From Candidatus Bathyarchaeota archaeon (GTDB taxonomy: Archaea > Thermoproteota > Bathyarchaeia > TCS64): a DNA stretch of 7,804 nucleotides. This document shows positions 1-5,853 of this stretch, in pieces (the stretch's first letter is position 1; every line of letters starts with the position of its first letter). The stretch is taken from assembly GCA_030669135.1 (NCBI GenBank), contig DAOVEE010000082.1:1-7804 (forward strand), written 5' to 3'. The notes below the pieces were generated by a model. The model saw only the letters and a list, made by a program, of their open reading frames with translations. It was not told the DNA's origin and made no database searches. The translations under genes were made by a program, and so were the position numbers.

Positions 1-2
1 TA

Positions 3-596
3 TGGGGCAGGAAGATCGATAAACGCTGCTACAGGAGCGGCATAACGACACCGGACGAGCCTGAGAGGAGTCCCGAGCCCCAGGGCGAGAAGATCCCTGA
101 CGTGGTCTTCGTCAAAGGAAAGGTGGAGCCCAAGTACGACAGGGTGAACGCCGTCAAGGACATGAAGAAGGGGGACGTCTACATCAAAGGAGCCAACGTC
201 CTTAACTACGACGACGACGTGGCGGGGATACTCATAGGCGGCATGGACGGCGCCACCATAGGCAACACCATAGGCCACATCATAGGCAAACAGATCCAGC
301 TCATAATCCCCGTCGGCCTAGAGAAGCTGACCTACGAGGACGTCAACGATCTTCACCTCCTCGCCTCCGAGGAGGACTATGAGGGGCCGCGGATGTGGCC
401 CATCACCGGCATCATAGTCACCGAGATAGAGGCGTTGGCCATACTGGCCGGGGTGGACGCGTACCTGTACTCAGCGGGGGGCGTTGCGGGCGCCGAGGGA
501 TCTGTCAGGATACTCGTAGAGGGCACAGACGAGGACGTCGAGGAGACCTTGGAACTGATAAAGTCCATCAAGGGGGAGCCCCGCTACCTCCTCTAG
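3..596 (+). CDS. Conserved hypothetical protein, 5' end outside the window
   Basis: I do not recognise this family. The frame is open without a stop from base 3, the left edge, to the TAG at 594-596, giving at least 197 residues. A GTG at 102 could serve as a start, but codons upstream of it look coding (AGG, GAG, ATA, CCC), so I treat the gene as 5'-truncated by the window. The visible N-terminal part has two nearby basic stretches, one Cys, then a Pro/Glu-rich linker (about residues 15-33). A soluble domain follows with Gly-rich turns (GGMDGATIGNTIGHIIGK at roughly bases 237-290), an IIPVGLEKL segment and an acidic C-terminal helix. No signal peptide or clear membrane helix is visible. It ends 10 bases before the KsgA-like gene, so the two are probably co-transcribed. 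The gene is confidently real, the function unknown. Confidence 0.75.
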   Translation, partial: WGRKIDKRCYRSGITTPDEPERSPEPQGEKIPDVVFVKGKVEPKYDRVNAVKDMKKGDVYIKGANVLNYDDDVAGILIGGMDGATIGNTIGHIIGKQIQLIIPVGLEKLTYEDVNDLHLLASEEDYEGPRMWPITGIIVTEIEALAILAGVDAYLYSAGGVAGAEGSVRILVEGTDEDVEETLELIKSIKGEPRYLL

Positions 597-606
597 GCGT
601 GCAGCC

Positions 607-1428
607 ATGCTCAGAGACAGGACAGAGGCGTTATTATCAACCCACGACATCATCCTAGACCCTTCCCTGGACGAGCAGCAGCTGATAGACGAGGAAGTCA
701 TAGCCAACCTCATAGACTTCTCCGGGGTGGGTGGCGACGACGTGGTCCTTGAGGTCGGCCCCGGCGTGGGGAACATAACCGAGGGGCTCCTACGGCACGC
801 GAAGGCCGTCATCTGCATCGAGAAGAACCCCAAGTATATTTCCGTCCTCAGGGAGCGCTTCAAACACTACCCTAATTTCGACGTTGTTCTCGGGGACGCC
901 CTCCACGAGAAGCTGCCCCGTTCCGACAGGCTGGTCTCCAACCTGCCCTACATGATATGTGAAGCCTTTCTCCAGAGGATGTTGAGGATGGAGATGAAGT
1001 CGGCTGCCTTCCTAGTGCCCAGCGGCTTCGCCAAGATACTTGAAGCCCGAGCAGGCGAACCAGAATACTCGAAGCTGTCATTACAGGCACAGCTGTTCTA
1101 CGAATCAGAGATCCACATGGAGGTGCCGTCGTCCGCGTACCTCCCTGAGCCGAGGACCGAGACCTGCATCATATCCTTGGTCCCCAAGGAGTCATCAACG
1201 GGCGGGGATGAGGCGCTAAAACAGTTTTTCAGGCAGGGCGATAAACTCGCCAAGAACGCGTTGAGGGACGCCATGATACGGGCCGGGATATGTGACACCA
1301 AGAGGCAGGCCGTCTCATTTATCGCCGAGTCGGGCGTCCCAGTCGAAACACTTGGTAGAAGAGTTACACGACTTTCCCTGAAGGAGATCGGGTCGCTGGG
1401 TAACTGGCTCGGGACACTGGCTGATTGA
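607..1428 (+). CDS. ksgA: KsgA/Dim1-type rRNA adenine N6-dimethyltransferase, divergent
   Basis: Members of this family transfer methyl groups from S-adenosylmethionine to two adjacent adenines near the 3' end of small-subunit rRNA during ribosome maturation. The 273-residue protein has the family length and order. It shows an LID near residue 26, the SAM motif EVGPGVGNIT (49-58), an acidic residue after the second strand (E72), GDAL (96-99) and the catalytic NLPY (112-115), then a C-terminal helical domain. Several usual positions differ. The GQxFLID stretch reads DEQQLID, the residue after NLPY is M rather than N or Q, the QxEFAxR segment reads PSGFAKI, and YGRLS reads YSKLS. The ATG at 607 lies 10 bases after the previous stop with no clear Shine-Dalgarno, which suggests coupling to the upstream gene. 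The fold is sure; it may be the true KsgA of a divergent lineage or a paralogue. Confidence 0.88.
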   Translation: MLRDRTEALLSTHDIILDPSLDEQQLIDEEVIANLIDFSGVGGDDVVLEVGPGVGNITEGLLRHAKAVICIEKNPKYISVLRERFKHYPNFDVVLGDALHEKLPRSDRLVSNLPYMICEAFLQRMLRMEMKSAAFLVPSGFAKILEARAGEPEYSKLSLQAQLFYESEIHMEVPSSAYLPEPRTETCIISLVPKESSTGGDEALKQFFRQGDKLAKNALRDAMIRAGICDTKRQAVSFIAESGVPVETLGRRVTRLSLKEIGSLGNWLGTLAD

Positions 1429-1480
1429 CCCGGTTAACCCTATATAGTGGGTGAACACCGCGTAGGCGAGTTCTAGCTAA

Positions 1481-1487
1481 CCTTTTT
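1481..1487 (+). terminator. T-rich stretch after ksgA, possible terminator
   Basis: A CCTTTTT run lies about 55 bases after the KsgA-like stop and just ahead of the next promoter. Archaeal transcription commonly ends at such U-runs. No stem is needed and none is clear here. The assignment is weak. Confidence 0.3.
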
Positions 1488-1495
1488 CAAAACAC

Positions 1496-1503
1496 AAATA
1501 TAC
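1496..1503 (+). promoter_or_regulatory. TATA box for the RAM-domain gene
   Basis: AAATATAC preceded by an A-rich BRE-like stretch (AAAACAC). Its centre is about 26 bases upstream of the TTG at 1524 and 33 bases before the ATG at 1533, the spacing expected for a leaderless or nearly leaderless archaeal message. Confidence 0.55.
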
Positions 1504-1523
1504 TATGTGCTAGCACTGGTTTC

Positions 1524-1778
1524 TTGGTTAAGATGAAGGCCTATGTTCTTCTGAACGCTGAGCTTGGGCAGGAAGCCTCCATCATCGACGCTCTGCAAGG
1601 CGTCAAGGAGATCATAGAAATACACAGTCTCTACGGTATCTATGATCTCATCATCGAGATGGAGGCTGACTCAATGGACAGGGTCAAGGAGGTCGTGTTC
1701 AACAACGTCCGGCGTCTCGATCATGTGAAGAGCACAATTACGCTGCTCACCTACGGAGAGCCAGTGATAAACGAGTAA
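1524..1778 (+). CDS. Stand-alone Lrp/AsnC ligand-binding (RAM) domain protein
   Basis: The 84 residues match only the C-terminal regulation-of-amino-acid-metabolism domain of Lrp/AsnC proteins, with its beta-alpha-beta-beta-alpha-beta pattern. The strands are KAYVLLNAE, EIHSLYGIYDLIIEMEA and KSTITLLTYGE, and the G-x-Y-D turn is at about residues 38-41. The usual N-terminal helix-turn-helix is absent, and the promoter immediately upstream leaves no room for one, so this is a naturally short family member and not a truncation. Such proteins form dimers or octamers, can bind amino acids and can pair with full-length Lrp proteins; a sensing or modulating role is inference. The start is either TTG 1524 or ATG 1533 in the same frame. 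The promoter position fits a leaderless TTG, whereas the family's usual start (short Met-Lys-Ala-Tyr-Val) fits the ATG. It appears monocistronic. Confidence 0.85.
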   Translation: MVKMKAYVLLNAELGQEASIIDALQGVKEIIEIHSLYGIYDLIIEMEADSMDRVKEVVFNNVRRLDHVKSTITLLTYGEPVINE

Positions 1779-1815
1779 CCACCTCCCATCTCTTTCAGGT
1801 TACAGTAAAACAAAA

Positions 1816-1833
1816 TATTCATAGATTTGAATA
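1816..1833. repeat. Short dyad TATTCA-N6-TGAATA
   Basis: Perfect 6-bp inverted arms (1816-1821 and 1828-1833) are separated by 6 bases, 37 bases after the RAM-domain stop and about 80 bases before the next TATA box. It could be a regulator site or a weak AU-rich stem. AT-rich dyads of this size also arise by chance. Confidence 0.35.
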
Positions 1834-1838
1834 ACCAT

Positions 1839-1899
1839 TGAGGGCCAGAGACACATTATCTCCTGAACCCCCCTTCACGTAGATTCTCTGGGCCCCTCA
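1839..1899. repeat. Long imperfect inverted repeat in the intergenic region
   Basis: The left arm TGAGGGCCAGAGA (1839-1851) is complementary to the right arm TCTCTGGGCCCCTCA (1885-1899), apart from two extra bases in the right arm. About 33 bases of loop lie between, including a run of six C. The structure ends 13 bases before the TATA box of the next gene. Possible roles are a 3' end structure for the upstream message, a small structured RNA, or a regulatory site for the downstream gene. The complementarity is directly visible; its function is unknown. Confidence 0.5.
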
Positions 1900-1912
1900 T
1901 CATCAGGATAAG

Positions 1913-1920
1913 AATATATT
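1913..1920 (+). promoter_or_regulatory. TATA box for the DUF4097-type surface protein gene
   Basis: AATATATT, preceded by GGATAAG as a BRE-like element. Its centre lies 26-27 bases upstream of the GTG at 1943, which puts the predicted transcript start at the start codon itself and so predicts a leaderless message. Confidence 0.6.
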
Positions 1921-1942
1921 GTGGGCTTCCTCAGAACCATAA

Positions 1943-3022
1943 GTGAGCCAGATGAGCGACCAAGGAATGGGCTTCGGGGGCTTCCTCCTAGGCCTGGGCG
2001 TCGGATGGTACGTCTTTAGATACATAACAGCCGACGTGGACATGATCGGCTACCTGCTTATACTGGCGGGCGTTGGCATCATAATAAACGCCTTTCTGTC
2101 AAGAGGCCGCCGCCGCTCACCCATACAGGGACTATTCGGCGGACTAATAGGCGGCCTCTTCCTAGCCCTATTCCTAACCCAGGGCTTCGGGATAGTAAAC
2201 GAGATCACCGACGAGTTCATCGACATAGATTTGGGGACTTATAGAGCGACGAGAACATACACGCTGGACACCCCGGTGACAGCGGAGAGCCTCACGCTGG
2301 ACGTTGAAAACGTGAACGGCGGAATCGACGTGTCCTCGTGGTCCGGCGACCACGTCAAATTTGACATCGAGGTAAAGGCCAGAGGCAGCACCACGGCTGA
2401 AGCGGAGGCGAACCTGGACAGGTTCACGCACAGCCTAGAAGACTCCGTGTCGGGAACAACGCAGAGGATTTCACTCAACTTTCCCATCACGTCTTCGGAG
2501 TGGAGCAATTACGCCGTGATCGTCGACGTATACGTCCCCGAGGGCGTGGCAGACGAGATCAGCCTCCAAACCACGAACGGCGAGATCAGTGTTCAGGGAC
2601 TGTCACCCCAAGAACTGATGATCGACACAACCAACGGCAGGGTGTCGCTAATGGACGTGGAGGCCTCCGTGATCCAGGTGGAGACCACCAACGGGGCAAT
2701 AATCGGAACCGTTACCTCGCCGTCGACAAGCTTCAGCGTCACCAACGGGGGGATAGAGATGACCCTGGGGACGGCGTCGGGCGAACACCAGTTCAGCGCC
2801 ACGAACGGCGCAATAGACCTGAGCCTACCCACAGGCGCCAACGTCGGGTACAGCATAGACCTGGACACCAGCGTCGGGTCCATCGACGTCAACCTACCCA
2901 ACATGAGCTACGACGTGGACAAGGCGCGGACAAAGAAAGGGGAAACCGTGGGCTACGACGCGAAGGAGATCCAGATAAGCATATCAGCCGACACCACCAT
3001 CGGCAGCATTGACCTAAACTGA
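1943..3022 (+). CDS. Membrane-anchored DUF4097-type beta-repeat protein
   Basis: This is a protein of 359 residues. Three hydrophobic helices lie at about 9-29, 34-52 and 62-84. The arginine-rich loop SRGRRR (53-58) between helices 2 and 3 should be cytoplasmic, so the long C-terminal part (about 90-359) should face outside. That part resembles the DUF4097 / head-GIN type of right-handed beta solenoid. It repeats a strand-turn unit with T-N-G at 211-213, 230-232, 249-251, 267-269 and 287-289 (spacing 18-20 residues). It opens with a related N-G turn at 125-126 and closes with two variant units, DTSVGSIDV and DTTIGSIDL. There are no cysteines and no catalytic motif. Families of this kind are often called putative adhesins or envelope-stress proteins, but the function is not established. 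The GTG at 1943 is chosen from the promoter spacing; ATG 1952 is an in-frame alternative. Confidence 0.85.
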   Translation: MSQMSDQGMGFGGFLLGLGVGWYVFRYITADVDMIGYLLILAGVGIIINAFLSRGRRRSPIQGLFGGLIGGLFLALFLTQGFGIVNEITDEFIDIDLGTYRATRTYTLDTPVTAESLTLDVENVNGGIDVSSWSGDHVKFDIEVKARGSTTAEAEANLDRFTHSLEDSVSGTTQRISLNFPITSSEWSNYAVIVDVYVPEGVADEISLQTTNGEISVQGLSPQELMIDTTNGRVSLMDVEASVIQVETTNGAIIGTVTSPSTSFSVTNGGIEMTLGTASGEHQFSATNGAIDLSLPTGANVGYSIDLDTSVGSIDVNLPNMSYDVDKARTKKGETVGYDAKEIQISISADTTIGSIDLN

Positions 3023-3025
3023 CCC

Positions 3026-3046
3026 CCCTTTTGACAAAAACAAGGG
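3026..3046 (+). terminator. Possible terminator after the surface-protein gene
   Basis: CCCTT (3026-3030) and AAGGG (3042-3046) form a short inverted repeat with an A-rich loop, starting four bases after the stop codon; a TTTT run overlaps the left arm. The stem is weak and the assignment uncertain. Confidence 0.3.
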
Positions 3047-3063
3047 AGAACGTCGCGCCCAGA

Positions 3064-3084
3064 TTTAACATAATCTTTTAATAA
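3064..3084 (+). promoter_or_regulatory. AT-rich promoter region of the ribosomal operon
   Basis: Two overlapping candidates are visible: TTTAACATA (3064-3072) and TTTTAATAA (3076-3084). The downstream one predicts a start near 3106 and a leader of about 22 bases. The upstream one predicts a start near 3093 and would place the whole 3100-3118 hairpin in the message. The sequence alone does not decide between them. Confidence 0.5.
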
Positions 3085-3099
3085 GATGTATCGCCATAG

Positions 3100-3118
3100 C
3101 CCTGTTACACTGACAGGG
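3100..3118 (+). promoter_or_regulatory. Hairpin or dyad covering the S13 ribosome binding site
   Basis: CCCTGT (3100-3105) and ACAGGG (3113-3118) are perfect 6-bp inverted arms around a 7-base loop. The only Shine-Dalgarno candidate for S13 is GGGAG at 3116-3120, 8 bases before the GTG start, and its first three bases lie in the right arm. As RNA this would compete with ribosome binding; as DNA it is a possible operator just downstream of the TATA box. Which applies depends on the transcript start. Confidence 0.45.
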
Positions 3119-3128
3119 AGATCTCAGA

Positions 3129-3608
3129 GTGTCCAGAGAATTCAACTACATAGTCAGGCTCCACGGCACCAACATAGATGGAACAAAGATGGTGCCCTAT
3201 GCCCTCACCGAGGTAAAAGGCGTGGGCATACGACTCGCTCGAGCAATCGTGAAGCAGTTGGGGCTTGACGCGACCGAGAGACTCGGCAGTCTAAGCGACG
3301 GAGATGTCAAAAGGCTTGAAGAAGCCACAAGCGATCCGGGGACCATCGGGCTGCCAAAATGGATGCTTAACAGGCGCAAAGACCCCATGACGGGGAACGA
3401 CCTGCACCTCTTGGCATCCGACCTAGCCCTCAGAGTCAAAGACGACATAGACCTGATGAGGGAGACTAGAAGCTGGAAAGGCGAACGCCACGCCCAAGGG
3501 TTGAAGGTGAGGGGTCAGAGAACCAAGACCACAGCCAGGAAGGGCCGCAGCGTAGGCGTCAGCCGCAGCAGGATAAGGCAGCAGCAGCAGCAGAGCAGAG
3601 ATAGGTGA
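3129..3608 (+). CDS. rps13: 30S ribosomal protein S13
   Basis: S13 sits in the head of the small subunit and contacts the P-site tRNA and the bridges to the large subunit. The 159-residue protein shows the N-terminal helix-two-turn-helix region (ALTEVKGVGIRLARAIV, 25-41). It also has the archaeal/eukaryotic insertion, and the C-terminal signature RETRSWKGERHAQGLKVRGQ (111-130) followed by the basic tail TKTTARKGRSVGVSRSR. The GTG at 3129 is chosen because GGGAG lies 8 bases upstream and the protein then begins at the usual Ser-Arg-Glu-Phe-x-Tyr. It is first in the operon; the next start is 5 bases after its stop. An unusual feature is a run of five glutamines (151-155), encoded by five CAG repeats, in a C-terminal extension beyond the expected basic tail. 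Confidence 0.97.
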   Translation: MSREFNYIVRLHGTNIDGTKMVPYALTEVKGVGIRLARAIVKQLGLDATERLGSLSDGDVKRLEEATSDPGTIGLPKWMLNRRKDPMTGNDLHLLASDLALRVKDDIDLMRETRSWKGERHAQGLKVRGQRTKTTARKGRSVGVSRSRIRQQQQQSRDR

Positions 3609-3613
3609 AATAG

Positions 3614-4168
3614 ATGGGTGACCCGAAGAAGAAGCACAAGACCTACAACACCCCTAAACGGCCTTACGACGCAGTCGCCTTGGAAGAGGAGCTACGCACC
3701 ATAGGCGTATATGGCCTCAGGAACAAGCGCGAATTATGGAAGGCCCACACAGAGTTATCCCACATGCGAGGCAGAGCCAGGGATCTCCTTAGCTTGGGAG
3801 CCACTGAGCGTGATAGAAGGGAGAAGACGCTCATCTACAAGCTCTACAAGCGTGGTCTGGTCATGGAGAACGGTCGTCTAGAGGACGTTCTAACCCTGAG
3901 CGTCGAAAACCTTCTGGAAAGGAGACTCCAGACATACATATTCAGGAGAGGCATGGTTTCAAGCCTGTTCCAGTCGCGGCAGCTCATCGCTCACGGCCAC
4001 ATAGCCATCAACGGCCGGAAAGTGACCTCTCCCAGCTACCAGGTTAAGATCGACGACGAGGAGACCCTCGACTACGCGTTATATAGCCCCTACCACAACC
4101 CTGAGCACCCGCTCAGGAAGGCGATGGAGGTCGAGGAAGCTTTAGCGGAGGAGGGAACAGCCAGATGA
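3614..4168 (+). CDS. rps4: 30S ribosomal protein S4
   Basis: S4 is a primary 16S rRNA-binding protein that nucleates assembly of the small-subunit body. At 184 residues it has archaeal length, shorter than the bacterial protein. It starts with a basic segment (MGDPKKKHKTYNTPKRP), continues with the helical region, and carries the S4 RNA-binding domain at about 102-152, including SRQLIAHGHIAINGRKV (121-137). It ends with a short acidic tail. The ATG at 3614 has AGGTGA (3603-3608) five bases upstream, and this ribosome binding site overlaps the S13 stop codon. Its own TGA overlaps the S11 start (ATGA at 4165-4168), indicating translational coupling. Confidence 0.97.
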   Translation: MGDPKKKHKTYNTPKRPYDAVALEEELRTIGVYGLRNKRELWKAHTELSHMRGRARDLLSLGATERDRREKTLIYKLYKRGLVMENGRLEDVLTLSVENLLERRLQTYIFRRGMVSSLFQSRQLIAHGHIAINGRKVTSPSYQVKIDDEETLDYALYSPYHNPEHPLRKAMEVEEALAEEGTAR

Positions 4169-4557
4169 GTGAAGGTGAGAGATGGGCCATAATCCGCATT
4201 TTCAGCAGCTTCAACAACACGATCATTCACATGACCGACCTGACCGGCGCCGAGACCCTCGGCATCGCCAGCGGAGGCATGTTCGTCAAGGCGGACAGGC
4301 TCAAACCCAGCCCCTACGCTGCCATGAAGGCGGCTCAGCATATCGCCGGCATCGCCAAGGACAAGGGCGTCAACGCCATCCACATCAAGGTGAGGGCGCC
4401 GGGCGGCATAGGGAGCAAGACCCCTGGGCCCGGGGCGCAGTCGGCCATCAGGATACTCGCCAGAAGCGGCTTCAGGATCGGAAGGATCGAGGAGACCACC
4501 CCAATCCCCCACGACGGCACAAGGAAGCCGGGTGGAAGGAGAGGCAGAAGGCCATAG
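4165..4557 (+). CDS. rps11: 30S ribosomal protein S11
   Basis: S11 lies in the platform of the small subunit near the 3' end of 16S rRNA and the E site. The 130 residues are the archaeal/eukaryotic length. Hallmarks are FSSFNNTIIHMTDLTG (13-28), SGGMFVKADR (36-45) and KVRAPGG with SKTPGPGAQSAIRILAR (75-100). The very basic C-terminus is PIPHDGTRKPGGRRGRRP (113-130). The start overlaps the S4 stop, and GAGGAGG at 4148-4154 provides a ribosome binding site about 10 bases ahead. Confidence 0.98.
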   Translation: MSEGERWAIIRIFSSFNNTIIHMTDLTGAETLGIASGGMFVKADRLKPSPYAAMKAAQHIAGIAKDKGVNAIHIKVRAPGGIGSKTPGPGAQSAIRILARSGFRIGRIEETTPIPHDGTRKPGGRRGRRP

Positions 4558-4572
4558 GAGCCCCGGGGAGCC

Positions 4573-5499
4573 TTGAATACTAAGATAGTCAGCTTGAACG
4601 AGGACACGATAAGGTTCCTGGTGGACGGCGTGAACGCCGCCTTCGCGAACTCCCTGCGCCGCACAATGGTCGCCGAGGTCCCTATAATGACTGTCGAAGA
4701 CATCTTTTACTTCGACAACTCGAGCATCGTGCCAGACGAGGTGCTGGCCCACCGCATCGGGTTCGTGCCCCTGACGACCGACCTAGATAACTACGTGCTC
4801 CCCGAGGAGTGCGACTGCGAAGCGGAGCTGGGGTGCCCCAAGTGCAGGGCCGGGCTGACAATGGACATCGAGGCCAAGGACGACACCGTGACGGTTTACA
4901 GCGGCGACCTAGTCCCAGAGGATCCGTCTATTGCCCCCGTAAGCAAGCGCATCCCCCTCGCGAAGCTGGCGCCCGGGCAGGCCATAAAGTTTGAGGCGTA
5001 CGCTCAGCTGGGGCAGGGCAAGGTGCACGCCAAGTGGAGCCCGGTCTCGATGTGCGTCTACCAGAACGTGGCGTTCGTTGACGTAGAGGACGAGGCAGCC
5101 ACGAAAGAGTGCCTAGACGCGTGTGGAGACGACGTCGCGGTCATCGAGGGAGGCGTGCTCAAGGTTATCGATATCCAGGGCTTCGAGAGGTGCCGCCGCT
5201 GCAGGGAGCTCGTGAGGCACGAGGAGATAATAGGAGGCCTCAAGAAGGACGAGTTCCTGTTCACCGTAGAGTCCACCGGGGGGCTTCCGCCGGAGCGCAT
5301 AGTTAAGGAGGCCGTGAAGATGCTGAAGCAGAAGCTGAGCACCTTAAAGGGCAAGATCGAGGCAGACGATCTGCACGACGAGATAAGGGACTTCGATTTA
5401 CCGGAGATCAACGAGGGCAAGCTCTACAGCGTAGGCTCAGGAGACTTCGACGAAGACGAGGGAGGAAACGAGGAACCTCAAGGAGATGATGTAGCGTGA
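4573..5499 (+). CDS. rpoD: DNA-directed RNA polymerase subunit D
   Basis: RpoD pairs with subunit L as the archaeal counterpart of the bacterial alpha dimer and of Rpb3/Rpb11, nucleating polymerase assembly. The 308 residues show the N-terminal dimerisation region with FANSLRRTMVAEVPIMTVEDI (25-44) and LAHRIGFVPL (58-67). A zinc-type loop follows with Cys 80, 82, 88 and 91, like the Rpb3 zinc site. An inserted ferredoxin-like domain (about 160-220) holds Cys 180, 184, 207 and 210, and the C-terminal dimerisation helix runs to about 265. The last 40 residues are acidic and low in complexity, probably disordered. The cysteine pattern in the inserted domain is incomplete for a standard [4Fe-4S] site (see findings). 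The start is the TTG at 4573, which makes the protein begin at the usual place; the nearest GGGGAG (4565-4570) is unusually close to it. Confidence 0.96.
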   Translation: MNTKIVSLNEDTIRFLVDGVNAAFANSLRRTMVAEVPIMTVEDIFYFDNSSIVPDEVLAHRIGFVPLTTDLDNYVLPEECDCEAELGCPKCRAGLTMDIEAKDDTVTVYSGDLVPEDPSIAPVSKRIPLAKLAPGQAIKFEAYAQLGQGKVHAKWSPVSMCVYQNVAFVDVEDEAATKECLDACGDDVAVIEGGVLKVIDIQGFERCRRCRELVRHEEIIGGLKKDEFLFTVESTGGLPPERIVKEAVKMLKQKLSTLKGKIEADDLHDEIRDFDLPEINEGKLYSVGSGDFDEDEGGNEEPQGDDVA

Positions 5500-5846
5500 T
5501 GAAGAACCAGGCACTCAAGGACACCATACAGGCTCTCATGAAGGCCTCGGATGAGACGGGTAAGGTCATCTGGAGGACGCTCGCGGAGGAGCTTGACAAG
5601 CCTAAGCGGAGACGGGTCGCCGTGAACCTGAGCCGCATCGATAGACACGCGGCGGAGGGGGCGGTCGTGGCGGTGCCGGGGAAGGTGCTGGCGGCGGGCA
5701 GCCTCAGCAAGCCCCTGAAGGTGGCGGCGTTCCAGTTCAGCGAAGGAGCCCTGGAGAAGATACGCCTGGCAAAGGGCGAGGCCATGACCCTCACGGAGCT
5801 CCTCGACGCGGGCGTCGAGCCCAGCAAGATCCGCATAATGAAGTAG
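5496..5846 (+). CDS. rpl18e: 50S ribosomal protein L18e
   Basis: L18e is the archaeal/eukaryotic large-subunit protein related in fold to bacterial L15. The 115-116 residues show the family core: N-terminal helices with KVIWRTLAEELDKPKRRRVAVNLSRI, the strand AVVAVPGKVLAAGSLSKPLKVAAFQFSE split over about 65-92, and an end in SKIRIMK. The start is either GTG 5496 or ATG 5499; the latter overlaps the rpoD stop (TGATG), and AGGAG at 5481-5485 precedes both. It closes this operon. The usual archaeal followers L13, S9 and polymerase subunit N are not downstream: a convergent minus-strand gene comes next. Confidence 0.96.
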   Translation: MMKNQALKDTIQALMKASDETGKVIWRTLAEELDKPKRRRVAVNLSRIDRHAAEGAVVAVPGKVLAAGSLSKPLKVAAFQFSEGALEKIRLAKGEAMTLTELLDAGVEPSKIRIMK

Positions 5847-5853
5847 CTTACCT

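Noticed and set aside
1440..1447. CTATATAG as an additional promoter after ksgA
   Set aside because: It sits over 80 bases before the RAM-domain start, and the box at 1496-1503 has the proper spacing. It could be a second promoter, but nothing else supports it.
1795..1905. A C/D box small RNA on the minus strand (ATGATGA near 1898-1904)
   Set aside because: The nearest CTGA that could be a D box is about 100 bases away, no C'/D' pair fits, and archaeal C/D RNAs are usually 50-70 bases.
2500..3012. A 170-codon plus-strand frame inside the surface-protein gene, rich in Arg, Gln and His
   Set aside because: This is a frame-shifted reading of the repeated T-N-G units; the real frame has membrane helices and a regular beta pattern.
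3579..3593. A CRISPR or other array at the CAG repeats
   Set aside because: It is only a five-unit trinucleotide run inside a coding frame, without spacers.
4090..4752. A 220-codon minus-strand frame across S4, S11 and rpoD
   Set aside because: It is a shadow of three highly conserved plus-strand genes, with no motif or promoter of its own.
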